Positions 1 to 9,547 of a stretch of DNA of 26,422 bases are shown here, piece after piece. Both the position numbers and the translations under genes were made by a program. The notes beneath the pieces are model-generated. The model saw only the letters and a list, made by a program, of their open reading frames with translations, ran no database searches and was not told where the DNA came from. The stretch covers positions 132,691-159,112 of the forward strand of contig NW_023365724.1 in the NCBI RefSeq assembly GCF_000003815.2. The letters run 5' to 3'. This DNA is from Branchiostoma floridae. Taxonomy: Eukaryota > Chordata > Leptocardii > Amphioxiformes > Branchiostomatidae. Position 1 is the stretch's first letter, and the number at the start of each line of letters is the position of its first letter.

Positions 1-939
1 AAGGCCCAGTCCATCTGGTGCATGTTGCCATCGCATCATGTCCTGCTATTCCCAAAAGACTTGATTAAAGGACGCGAGGACGAAGCGGTTCTGACCTAGA
101 GCGTGTGATTGCGTGAATCCTTTGTTACTTAGCATGTATTTAAATAGACCCCGCCAAGATAGAGACCTTGCATATCTTGGGTGTCTTTCCGCAGAGTCCG
201 GGTGGGTACAGGACGAACAAGATTATACGGGTATTCCGGATAACAAAGATACACTTTTTTGCTACTCTGAGTTAGCAACATGAAGATAAGAGGTCCAGCA
301 TTATAGACGAACATGACCTGATCAGTCCAAATAGAGCCAGTATGTACACTATTCGGCTTTCCTCCAAATGTTAGAGATTCTGTAATTTACGTTACCACAG
401 TTCATTGGCATTTACCTGTAGAATAGATATCGCTTGCTTCCAACCATTTTCATAAATATATTCTATCGCTCTTATCCCATCCTACAGGGTGAAAATTAAG
501 GAGTATTAAACGGTTTGTCTTCATATCAGAAAAAAAAATCATTTATTTACTTTTATACAAATGTAGCAAACTTAATAGCTAGTAATTTTGATGATTATTC
601 CGAAACAAATGACACGGCGGTTAAATATTTCTCATTGGCGTGTAATTTGAAGTTTTGGGTTGGAAAATTCGCTAATTTGGCTGTTGTTAATCCACTATTA
701 CTTGCTGGAACATTTCTCTGTGTAGTAATATGCTCTTTATTACGAAATTGTAGGAAAGATGACATGGCCTACTAAAAATCAAATATCTCCAAAATTAAGC
801 GTGTTAGCACCAGACAAAAATAGCAAAAGATAGTCGATATAAGTGGTAACAAGTTCATACCAGCAGGTAAGCGTTTTGGACAACTTTATTTTTTACAATT
901 TTCTACCTCCAATTTTCCCAGTTAATGAGGAATGGGCGT
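1..939. other. Unrecognised unique sequence left of copy A
   Basis: No recognisable gene. The only notable open frame (515-775, +) has no ATG near its start, is AT-rich and encodes one hydrophobic stretch near its C-terminus. It matches nothing I know and I do not call it. This segment has no counterpart upstream of the paralogous copy B, so it lies outside the duplicated unit. Confidence 0.5.
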
Positions 940-964
940 TATATATATATATAGAGAGAGAGAG
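940..964. repeat. TA/GA microsatellite at left edge of duplicated segment
   Basis: A (TA)n tract runs directly into a (GA)n tract. The same TA-GA junction is found at about 16570-16592, just left of the paralogous exon in copy B. Similarity between the copies begins here and not further left, so the microsatellite marks a duplication breakpoint or an assembly join. Confidence 0.8.
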
Positions 965-1039
965 CATCAAACATAGTTCATAAGAAAATTGTGTTTGTAA
1001 TTGACAGAACTGATTGTTTTGTATTCTCTCCCCAAACAG

Positions 1040-1123
1040 GCAAGCTGAAGCTGCTGAGGATGACCTGGCCAGGACGTCCTTCCATAATGCAGAACTGCAG
1101 ATGCTGCTAACTGATGAGAAGCT
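1040..1123 (+). CDS. Copy A 84-nt coiled-coil exon
   Basis: Acceptor ccaaacag and donor gtgagt. It encodes 28 residues (four heptads' worth), phase 2 at both ends, ending in ...LLTDEK plus the first two bases of a Leu codon. It differs from the two copy-B versions (13710-13793, 16676-16759) by GCC (Ala) instead of GTC (Val). Confidence 0.8.
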
Positions 1124-4100
1124 GTGAGTCTTTCAGTGTCTTCATCATTTGGTTCTGTTTCTACTGTTGAAGTGCTTAGGCCAGGAACTGGCCCCTTGCT
1201 CCTCTTCATCCAGTGTTGATAAGATAGACCTTCTCAGGGTTGGACAGGTTTTCTAAAAAAATTACTTGCCCAAACCAATTGTTCACTTCTCCAAAATTCA
1301 AAATGTCACTTTTATTATAAATTATATGCATTTTTACTCACAGCAATGGAAATTTTTTTTTTATTGCCTTTATTTTTCTATGTTGACCATTGCTTAATGT
1401 CATGACTAAAATGTAACTAGAAAGGCCGACATTTGCTTAGGAGCAAATACAGCATATTTCAGCCATAGCTTTTCCCATACAACATTTAACTGTCTCAAAT
1501 AACCCCTGCTCGAAAATGGAACATTTAGGGGCACACCCCAGTTTCTCGCCCCCATTGAAACGTATAGTTAAGATACTATTTTCAACGACGCCGTATTTCC
1601 AAACAAAATTTTCCCCAGGAGCTACACCTATACAGTATACAGGAAGTAAAAATGTACCATCTGGTCTAACATATCTGATTTGCAAGAAAATTGTAGGACC
1701 TAAAATCTCACAATATCCTAATGAATTTCGAAAGCCCGAGCGATGACAGTATCGGTCAAGCTGCCCGGGGTGCTTCACTGTTTGCGTCCTCGGAGCGATA
1801 CCCGGAAGCCAAGATGTGTCGACAAAAACTTACCAAAAACAACATATAGGGGTCGAAGTTTATACTTGCAGCGGATCCGCTACGCTAATTTTACAAGACG
1901 TGCCCAACCCGATTCGCATGTGGGAAATGTTGTTATACGTGTCGTTACCATGACAACAGCCTTGGCTTTAGATATACCGATTAGACAGGGCGTGCCACTT
2001 TATGCGAAAAATCGAATTAACTTGCGACCAATCACAGCCAGCAGCGGCTCCAACAAAGGCGGTAACATAACGTCAATCAAGAAGAGGCACGAAACTTTGC
2101 GAAAATAAACCGAGAAACTGCGATGTTTGGGACTGGATAACATACACAAGTATCTCGCTAAGGCGTCGACCTGTCAACAAGTGGACGACGCGGAAACTAT
2201 TGCTTCTACTACAACTAAATTGAGGGACAACGACAAGGGGCAGCGGTGCAGTCAGGGCTGACACCGATCGCGAGGAAACGATGCCAATGCCGCGGTGGAC
2301 GGCTCGACTGTCGAGTCCGTCTAAAATCCAATAAAAATGGCGCGAATGGCTTCGTCACATCGGAGACGAGTGGTGGGTGACGTGTGTTTGCAATTTGCAC
2401 CAGGAGAAAAACATTCTTTAACGCTTCCTTTGTCGATAGTTTTTAAACTATGAAAATAGGAAGCGTGACTACTGAGAAAAGAATCTGAACCAACCAAGGA
2501 GCTTTTATCTGATAAAAGCTCCTTGAACTAACGTGTCGGATTCGTCATAAATTCCAATTTCACGTTAAATGCATTTTAAATTGTACAAGGTCCGGGTGAT
2601 TCCGATCGGAGTTTGCAGGCATTGCAAATTAGAATCGTGAATAAAAGTGAATGTTACCGAATAAATAGTATCATAACATTTCTTTTGTCATGCTTGTTCA
2701 TTTGCTTACGCGCCTTCAACAATAAAAGTGGCATAATACAGACATAAAGTTATCATGTTGCTGCAACATCGTGCTGGCAAAATGTATGTTTATTCATATA
2801 AACATTGCACAGGTAACACAATTGTTTAGATTTACAGTTCAAAACATTCTAACGATAAATATTGATGAGGAAATAATCATTCTCGCCATTGTTAAACTTA
2901 CTTATCAAATCTAAACTGGCCAATTTCCCCGCGATTTCCGCCAAGTAACATTTTCTCGATTGTCTCAACTTACCCTGCCAAAGTCAAATCTGCCGAAAAT
3001 GATTGATATTGCTACGCGGAATGTTGGCAAATTCATCGACAAAGACATGTACTCTGACGTTCAAGGAACGCGTACCTTCTGCTACCGTCCAAATGACCTT
3101 GTCGTTAACTCCAAATCCTCGCAAAAAAACTATTTTATAATTATATACATGTATATAAAACCGGGCGTAAGGTGACATTCGTCCGCTGTGTTGTCAAGAT
3201 ATGCACGTGTTTCTATATACACGGGGTTGGAAGGCCCCGCTATTGAATATTAATTAGACTTCGTCTTCCTTTTCGCTGATTGGCTGGCTCGTTAAATTCA
3301 TTTAACTTGCACGTGCGGGGCTCTGCGGGGTGACGTCACGGCAAAAGGCCGAAAGAAAACCAATTTTCCCTCAGAAAAGTGCTGAAATTTACTGTATATA
3401 GTAAAGCGCTGGTTGCAAGTTAGCAATTTACGTGTTTGTAAGCATAAGTCTGTGAGATTTCTGAAACAACAGCAGTTCTGTGATAAACGGAACCTTCTAA
3501 AAACGTACGGAGCTAACAGCGCAGGGAAAATATACCATCGCATCACAGAAATGCCCCTAAAAACTGATACAATAAGCCTTCTGAATAGCCCAAAGTGCAA
3601 GAGTTTCCCCCAACGGGGCTCTGCCCCTGGACCCTGCCGGGCCGGGGCCTTCGGCGTTCTTCGGTGGACCCCGGGCCCCGTGTGCCGACGCTGTAAAAAA
3701 TTCTGGCGGGAACACTGCAGTATAGGAGTATATGGAATCGTGAGGCCCCGCTTATGAATATTAATTAGCCTTCGCCCTCTTCGTGCACAGGTGTGGGCTC
3801 CGTGCGGGGTCACGGAAGGTCACGTCAGGAGGCCAAAAGAAAACAAATTTCCCATCAGAAAAGTGCCAAAATTAATCATTTTAAAGTAGTTTATGTCAAA
3901 ACTTTTACTTGGATCATTTTACCAACTATCTAATGCCTATCTACACCAAATTTCAGCTCATTCGGTTATAATACCAGGGTACAGGGGGCCCAAATATACA
4001 GTTTTGGTCTTAAGATGACCCACAAACCTTAATAAAATCATTTTAGAGACAGATATGGGAAAAATGAAAAAAAACGTCCGAGGGTATTGGCCCACTCTAC

Positions 4101-7100
4101 CCTTGTGCCAAATTTCAAGTCATTCGGTTGAGGAACAACGGAGATACCGTGTTCTGAAGATTTGACAGGAGAAAGAAAGAAACATTACGAATACAATATA
4201 TTTCACCATACCTATGGTATGGCTGAAATATAACAAGTATATGATAATCTCACAATCGATCGGGCAACTGGGGTAAGGTCATGCACTTGCCTGATCAGCA
4301 CTTTCACTTGTCCTGGCCAATAGGGCTAGTGGACTTGTCCAACCCTGCTTCTTGAAAAGTATTAAATAAATGAAGTTTTAGAACTATGACTGGAATGGTA
4401 ATACTATGATCTGACACAATAAGCAATTTTGTATATTCATTACAATTTATTTCAATGCACATTGTACATTTCATTATCACAGACAAGCAGATGATGCAAA
4501 GGTGCAACACAAAAGGTAAAAATATGAATTTCCAACTTTTCAGTTTTGGTCCATCTTTTCAGACCTTGTTGTAATTATTGTAATTATAAGACACTTAATG
4601 TTAAGTTTGTTACATACCAAATACCATGATAATGTTTGTATCTATTGCAATAAATATTTTTTTCTATACTAAACTGTATGACTTTTTTTTTAACACAGGG
4701 AGCTCTCTCAGGCCCATGAAGACCTAGAAATGTGAGTAGTTGTTTGACATTTTTCCTAGATAACTTATTAAGTGTAGACTGATAGAATTGAAAACTCATT
4801 TTGCATAAGGTGATTTTTCTTGAAAAGAAATTTAATTGAGAATGGGACATTCAAAACAAATGGCTATTTATGTAAAGCAATTCATAATCGTTAGTAAGTT
4901 AGAGTAGATGCACCTTATCTATTAGTTGAAGAAACCTTACATCTGAACAGAGAAATATAAAAAGGGATATCAATATACGTGTCTTTATAAACACATCATA
5001 ATTTATTATGTGCACTTCATCATCTCTTAATCTATTAGGGCCATCTGTGACCTACAGGAGGAAAAAAAGAGGTTTGTAATTATTTTGACCTCTTTTAGTA
5101 CTTTTCAGTTTTGTTACTTATAAAAACATTGTTCAAAAACTAATTTTGTTTGAAAACTTTAAGAAGAAATTAAAACTTTTTTTGCACTGATTGTATCTTC
5201 AAAGAAGCACTGTTTTGTGAATGTATTTGCTTGCTTTTGTTAACGGAAGTTTATGATGTATTGTAGTATTGATACCTGTTTACTGTTCATACCCCCTGTA
5301 ATGTCTGTACCATCTGTTGTGTCCATACCCCAGTAATGTCCACGTCCCCTGGAGTGCCAGACAGTGTACACCAGTCAAATATATCAGTGCTCTTTAGCAT
5401 GTGTACCCCCGTGTTGTCCAAACAAGGCCTACGGTCTGTTAATAAGCCCCTAAGTTAAATGTCCATAATTTATCTACTGATACTCAGTACAGCTTCCCCC
5501 AAGTACTGTCTGTACCCAATTTTACTGTCTGTACTTTCTGTAGTCTCCATAGCCCCTTAACTGTCCTGTATTGTCTGTACCCTGTTAATGTGTGCATACT
5601 GCTTGTAGTGTTGAACATATTTGCTATATGTACCGTCACCTGTTGAGGTATTTTCTCAAACTTCAAGTGTTCTTTTGGTATTAGCAGTATCTGTATTTGC
5701 TGTGAATGCTGTCTGTGCACCAGTTTACATTCCAATCTTTATTATCTACAACAGGAGTGCCCAGAAGCACATCCTGATAGATGACTTGAAGGCTCGGGTC
5801 ACCGTTTTAAAGACAGGAGGGTCCTGGTGAGTTATCTTCTGTGTCTTTTTGGCAACACCTCGGGAGCACTTTTTATTCCATAACATGAAACATTCATATT
5901 TTTTATTTAGTTGCTTTTAAATTAATATAACAGCTTGGCTAAAGGTAAAATAATAAGTGGATATAAGTGGTTTTGCTTTTGTTGTACATTGTTGTATTAT
6001 GTAATTATTGTATTGTATGTATGTGTTATTTGTATGTATCCTGGGCCTCCATGAAAAGCAGTGTCAGTCACTGATGGGAGCTACCCTGGTAAAAGAACAC
6101 AGAAATAAATAAATAAAATCATAGTAATAGTTACATTAATGATGTTTTAATTATTTTCAGTTTCAGCAGTAGATATGAAGCCAGAGCCCACGTCTCACTT
6201 GAAGAGGCAGATTTAGCGATGGCATACAGGATCGCAGAACTGGAGGTCCTTTTGGAGGAGCAGCGGAAGTGAGTTGACTCAATATGAGAAATATAGGACA
6301 GTCACTATTATTTTGTCCATACATTCTTTCCTGGTCCTGTTCATGTATCTGTGGCATCACTGCAAATCCAGGCTCACATCTTGGTGTGCTTTGTACTCAT
6401 TTCAATTTTGCTCTTGCCATTGTTGTGACTACTACTTTTGAATTGGGATGTTAACTTTGATTTCTTTGTGTTGTTGAGATTTGAATTCGTCAGAATGAGT
6501 ATGATTAATTTTATTGCATTTTATGTTGCCCTACAGTGAAAACACCAAGCTGACAGCCCAGTTACAACAGTCTGAGGAAGAGAGTCTGCCAGATAACACA
6601 GAACAACAAGACCACTCGTTCCTGCCTGAGTGCTTCCTGGCTCACAGCGCCTCGCCCATTGATGAGGAAGAGATGCTGCCAGCAGACATGGAACGCAAAG
6701 AGGACTCTTTCCTGCCTGAGTGCTTCCTGGCCCGCTGCCCCTCACCAATGAATGACAAGGAGGAAGGGCTGCCAGCAGACATGGAACACAAAGAGGACTC
6801 TTTCCTGCCTGAGTGCTTCCTGGCCCGCTGCCCCTCTCCAATGAATAACAAGGAGGAAGGGCTGCCAGCAGACATGGAACACAAAGAGGACTCTTTCCTG
6901 CCTGAGTGCTTCCTGGCCCGCTGCCCCTCACCACTGAATGACAAGGAGGAAGGGCTGCCAGCAGACATGGAACACAAAGAGGACTCTTTCCTGCCTGAGT
7001 GCTTCCTGGCCCGCTGCCCCTCTCCAATGAATAACAAGGAGGAAGGGCTGCCAGCAGACATGGAACACAAAGAGGACTCTTTCCTGCCTGAGTGCTTCCT

Positions 7101-7539
7101 GGCCCGCTGCCCCTCTCCAATGAATAACAAGGAGGAAGGGCTGCCAGCAGACATGGAACGCAAAGAGGACTCTTTCCTGCCTGAGTGCTTCCTGGCCCGC
7201 TGCCCCTCACCAATGAATGACAAGGAAGAGATGCTGCCACCTGACATGGAATGCAAAGAGGACTCTTTCCTGCCTGAGTGCTTCCTGGCTCGCTGCCCCT
7301 CACCAATGAATGACAAGGAGGAAGGGCTCCCAGCAGACATGGAATGCAAAGAGGACTCTTTCCTGCCTGCAGAGTGCTTCCTGGCTTGCTGCCCCTCACC
7401 CATGGATGACGAGGTAGACAGACAGACAGCTGACACTGAACAAGACTTGAGCCCACGAGTAGAGAGTAAGGGATTAGCCAAATGGTTGAAAAAAGCAAAG
7501 AGGATGTTATGCTGTTGCAATATTGTGAAAGAGGATTAA
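1040..7539 (+). CDS. Coiled-coil / 31-residue-repeat protein gene, copy A (5'-truncated, spliced)
   Basis: Unrecognised gene, predicted exons 1040-1123, 4699-4731, 5039-5071, 5755-5826, 6161-6268 and 6537-7539. Each is bounded by AG and GT, every junction is phase 2, and the reading frame stays open to TAA at 7537-7539. The first four exons encode an acidic Ala/Glu/Leu/Lys-rich helical segment. The fifth continues it with dense Glu, Ala and Leu. The last exon holds nine tandem 31-residue units, then a tail of about 40 residues with a basic stretch and three consecutive cysteines. Compared with copy B it lacks a start codon and all exons upstream of the 84-nt exon, because the shared sequence stops about 95 bp before 1040. 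It may be a decaying partial copy, or the 3' half of an allele whose 5' end lies elsewhere. Function unknown. Confidence 0.72.
1437..1823 (-). other. Unrecognised open frame inside the insertion
   Basis: A minus-strand frame open for about 125 codons between stops, Cys/Gly/Pro-rich in places (for example GYCEILGP, VRPDGTF, LGCAPKC). No ATG lies near its 5' end (the best start is GTG at 1778), so if coding it would be an exon fragment or TE remnant. The opposite strand is also open over much of the span, so coding strand and reality are uncertain. No family recognised. Confidence 0.2.
2422..2465. repeat. Nested hairpin 1
   Basis: Outer arms CGCTTCCT (2422-2429) and AGGAAGCG (2458-2465) enclose inner arms ATAGTTT (2436-2442) and AAACTAT (2445-2451). 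All pair perfectly. Confidence 0.85.
2496..2524. repeat. Hairpin 2: perfect 14-bp arms, 1-nt centre
   Basis: AAGGAGCTTTTATC (2496-2509), a single T (2510), then its exact reverse complement (2511-2524). It lies 30 bp after hairpin 1. Confidence 0.9.
3231..3875. repeat. Direct repeat pair with GC-rich core
   Basis: Two imperfect units about 512 bp apart, near 3231-3390 and 3743-3875. Both start with aggccccgct and an AATATTAATTAG motif and both end in a tcagaaaagtgc block. Between them is a GC-rich block (about 3608-3690) with ggggctctgcccctgg. The block resembles dispersed repetitive DNA rather than a gene, although open frames cross it. Confidence 0.7.
4196..4233. repeat. Hairpin at right edge of insertion
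   Basis: An imperfect inverted repeat: tatttcaccatacc, a 2-nt spacer, then ggtatggctgaaata, with one mismatch/bulge. It lies immediately before sequence shared with copy B resumes, as expected for a transposon terminus. Confidence 0.65.
4699..4731 (+). CDS. Copy A 33-nt exon (ELSQAHEDLE)
   Basis: Acceptor after a T-rich tract and taacacag, donor gtgagt, phase 2 at both ends. It encodes one 11-residue block. Identical to copy-B exon 20391-20423. Confidence 0.8.
5039..5071 (+). CDS. Copy A 33-nt exon (AICDLQEEKK)
   Basis: Acceptor tctattag and donor gtttgt, which is weak. Phase 2 at both ends. Identical to copy-B exon 20731-20763. Confidence 0.72.
5280..5620. repeat. Degenerate TGTCTGTACC minisatellite-like intron
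   Basis: Recurring ctgtctgtacc, ctgtaatgtctgtacc and related short blocks over about 340 bp. The same array lies in copy B at about 20960-21320 with its own indels. The open frames here are by-products of the repeat. Confidence 0.6.
5755..5826 (+). CDS. Copy A 72-nt exon
   Basis: Acceptor ctacaacag and donor gtgagt, phase 2 at both ends. It encodes 24 residues, including HILIDDLKARV and a TGGS end. Differs from copy B (21458-21529) at R/Q, T/A and V/I. Confidence 0.8.
6161..6268 (+). CDS. Copy A 108-nt exon (intact)
   Basis: Acceptor ttattttcag and donor gtgagt, phase 2 at both ends. It encodes 36 residues with an acidic helical run (SLEEADLAMAYRIAELEVLL). The codon after TAT is GAA here. 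The copy-B equivalent (21863-21967) has TAA at this codon and lacks one codon further on. Confidence 0.8.
6537..7539 (+). CDS. Copy A terminal exon: 31-residue repeat array and Cys-rich tail
   Basis: Acceptor gccctacag. The first base completes an Asn codon, giving N-ENTKLTAQLQQSE, then the repeats, then TAA at 7537-7539. An ATG at 6514 lies in the intron and only extends an open frame, so it is not the real start. After the array the tail reads through LSPRVES and KWLKKAKRM to LCCCN. The basic amphipathic stretch next to three cysteines could be a lipidated membrane-binding tail (inference). Two minus-strand frames open across the whole array because the 93-bp unit has no stop in them. They are not called. 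Confidence 0.85.
6583..7416 (+). repeat. 31-residue (93-bp) coding tandem repeat, 9 units
   Basis: Core unit is GLPADMEHKEDSFLPECFL followed by ARCPSPMN(N/D)KEE. Unit 1 is diverged (SLPDNTEQQDHSFLPECFLA, HSASP). Units 2-8 are nearly identical at nucleotide level. Unit 9 has one extra Ala (FLPAECFL) and ends PMDDEV. Each standard unit has two cysteines spaced C-x4-C and an SP dipeptide. Confidence 0.95.
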
Positions 7540-7985
7540 GAACATAATAGTGTATAATATATATTTAATAATGTAAATGATCTGTAAACATATATGCTGT
7601 CAAAGTGATGGTATCATATAATATACTGCAATGTGTTTTCCAGCGGTCTTATTTGTAAACAAGGAGAGATCTGAAATAATTGTATAAAAAAAGAAATGAA
7701 AAATATAATATTTGTATGGCCAATTTTATCAAACATTTTTAACATGAGAGAGACTCTATTTTCATGCCCAACAATTTTATGTCTGTCATAAGCATTGTCT
7801 GTGAAGGGGAGATGCAGTCTGACAATACATGTGTGTAGTGTGTACAAGGCTGTGCTGTATTTCTTGTTCTCTGAGCTTCATGACCGGTACAATTCTAACT
7901 AGTGTTGATCATATTTGATGTAGAAAAGTAAATCTTATTTCTCTGGAGGTTCCTTAAATAAAACAAAATGCGTCAGACTGCTGAA
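7540..7985 (+). other. Copy A 3' UTR with AATAAA signal
   Basis: AT-rich sequence after the stop. AATAAA at 7957-7962 is conserved in copy B (23452-23457), a probable polyadenylation signal. Weaker AT-rich candidates lie closer to the stop. Confidence 0.55.
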
Positions 7986-8129
7986 GTGTATTAGGAGCAA
8001 AAAAAGAGAGAAAAGGCCAAGAGAGCCTGTTATGGAGGCTAGGTTTTTTTGTACCTTACCTCAGGTTTCTGCCTGCCAAAAACAATGCAAATTCATGAAC
8101 CCCACAGCTGTTTGACTTATTCCCTTACA

Positions 8130-8960
8130 AAGCTAGCAACAAAAATACCTGCTGCAGTTCCAAACTTACACCACTGACTCCCAGTCCCAAAAGCTATCCA
8201 CTACTCAAAAATTAGGAACCTAGTGTTTCCACAAAGTTTTCCCTTAAAATTTGAATCTGCATTGCAGTACCGTATGTACTTGCTAGGAGGCCCACTAGTG
8301 ACCCCTACCCATTCACTAGATATCATGTAGAATCATTAACAACTTCTGGAGTTATGTTGTACACAGACAAACACGCATACATAATAGCCTGCTGCAGGAC
8401 CAACGGAAAATGCCAGGTGAACCATTTTTGAACTTGTCCTTCTTTTTCACAACCGATACTAACGTACAAAATATGATGAAGATCCATTAATCATCTAAGC
8501 TTCTCGAGTCCATAGCCAAACGTACACTTGAAAATACAAAGCTTGCTGCAGTACCGTTGGAAAATGCCATTTTCAAACTTGACCTCCCTTTTTACAACTT
8601 CTACATAGCTACAAAATATCATGAAAATATTCACAATATCCAATATCTCGCCACTACTGTATGATATCCACAAGCAAACGCACAAAAGTACAAAACTCAC
8701 TGCAGCACCGTAGGAAAACGCCAGGTAAACTATTTTCCAAACTTGACCTTCCTTTTCAATTCACGACCTCTTATCTACTTATCCATAAAACACTATTATC
8801 ATGATGAAGATTCATTCTCAGCCTCTCGAGTATGTGTTGTGCACAAACACACAAAAATATTTAGCCTGCTGCAGTACCGCAGGAAAACGCCAGTCAACCA
8901 GTTTAAAACTTGACCTTTCTTTTTACAATCGCCACAAACCGACTTAATATCTGCAGATAC
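8130..8960. repeat. Diverged tandem array downstream of copy A
   Basis: Units of roughly 170 bp recur: a tgctgcagtaccg core, ggaaaa(t/c)gcca, aacttgacctt, a (c/t)aaaatat(c/g)atgaagat motif, then an acaaacacacaaaa tract. Read on the minus strand, these motifs match the intron insertion of copy B (ggtactgcag, atgatatttggtatg, GT-rich tract). Open frames here are by-products. Confidence 0.65.
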
Positions 8961-9547
8961 CGACTAGGGTGATTATGCAAGGACCTTTTTTGATGTTTCG
9001 GACTTCTTCATTTTACACAGGGGTGTCGGCTGAGAGAGTCCATTCCTGACAGTTATACAGAACAACACTCTGCTACTACTGCGCACGACATCTAACTTTG
9101 AAATAGTTAAACCACGAATATAAACAACTAAAAACTTGTATATCACTGAATCTGTTGTGGCATCGTTGTGCCATATGGCCTATCGATTTTACAGAACTCT
9201 TGATGAATTTTGTTGATAAAAAACGAATCATTTTTAATCTTTGTGTATTTGTCGTCTTTTCAGTCATACATGTGATTGTATGCTTTTCATGATATTCCCA
9301 TTATGAAGAAAAGGATGCAGAGACGCCGCCAACTCGATAAAAACCCGCTAAACAAAAACACAGTTTCTAATCTTCGTAAATGGCACTTGTGTACTAAAAA
9401 TCGTTCTGTTATTAGATATGGCCGGAGCGCTAAATAAAGCATTGTTTTGATCCTAGCCGAGGCGTTTCCCTGTTGTAACATAACGGTTTATCACTTTAAA
9501 GGTCCTTTTTGTTCTCGATAATGCAAAAGTACGGATGTTAATTAAAG
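8961..9547. other. Shared 3' flank, no gene recognised
   Basis: Matches 25144-25727 closely. A short minus-strand open frame (9076-9267, and 25198-25458 in the other copy) exists in both, but that similarity follows from the recent duplication and does not show coding. No family recognised. Confidence 0.5.

Larger units (their letters stand above)
1416..4237. mobile_element. Unclassified ~2.8 kb insertion in copy A intron
   Basis: Copy B runs uninterrupted across this point (near 19975), so the segment is an insertion in A or a deletion in B. TAAC occurs at both edges (about 1414-1417 and 4231-4234), a possible 4-bp target duplication. The interior holds two strong hairpins (2422-2465, 2496-2524), a GC-rich repeated block, and a right-end inverted repeat. 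There are fragmentary open frames (1437 to about 1820 on -, 1516-2108 and 2109-2261 on +) but no recognisable transposase. It may be composite. Low certainty on type and edges. Confidence 0.5.
1124..4698 (+). other. Copy A long intron with insertion
   Basis: Ends match the copy-B intron 16760-20390. In between, about 1416-4237 is unrelated to copy B and is annotated separately as an insertion. Confidence 0.75.
940..9547 (+). repeat. Segmental duplicate, copy A (paralogous to ~16570-25727)
   Basis: Exons, introns, 3' UTR and about 2 kb of downstream flank match the segment 16570-25727 in the same orientation and order. The copies show scattered substitutions and many small indels. The match ends in both at the motif acggatgttaattaaa. 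The interruptions are a ~2.8 kb insertion in copy A (about 1416-4237), a ~2.9 kb insertion in copy B (about 17014-19907), an insertion in B's 3' flank (about 23850-24300), and two assembly gaps. The alignment was made by eye, so percent identity was not computed. Confidence 0.88.

Noticed and set aside
515-775. 86-codon open frame near the left end with a hydrophobic segment
   Set aside because: It starts at TTG, is AT-rich, and has no convincing splice or family evidence.
6521-7520. Two long minus-strand open frames (292 and 325 codons) over the copy A repeat array, and similar ones in copy B
   Set aside because: The 93-bp unit is a multiple of three and stop-free in these frames, so opening is automatic. 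The + frame connects to spliced exons and has the conserved tail.
9076-9267. Minus-strand open frame conserved in both copies (25198-25458)
   Set aside because: Conservation is explained by the recent duplication, the lengths differ, and there is no recognisable protein.
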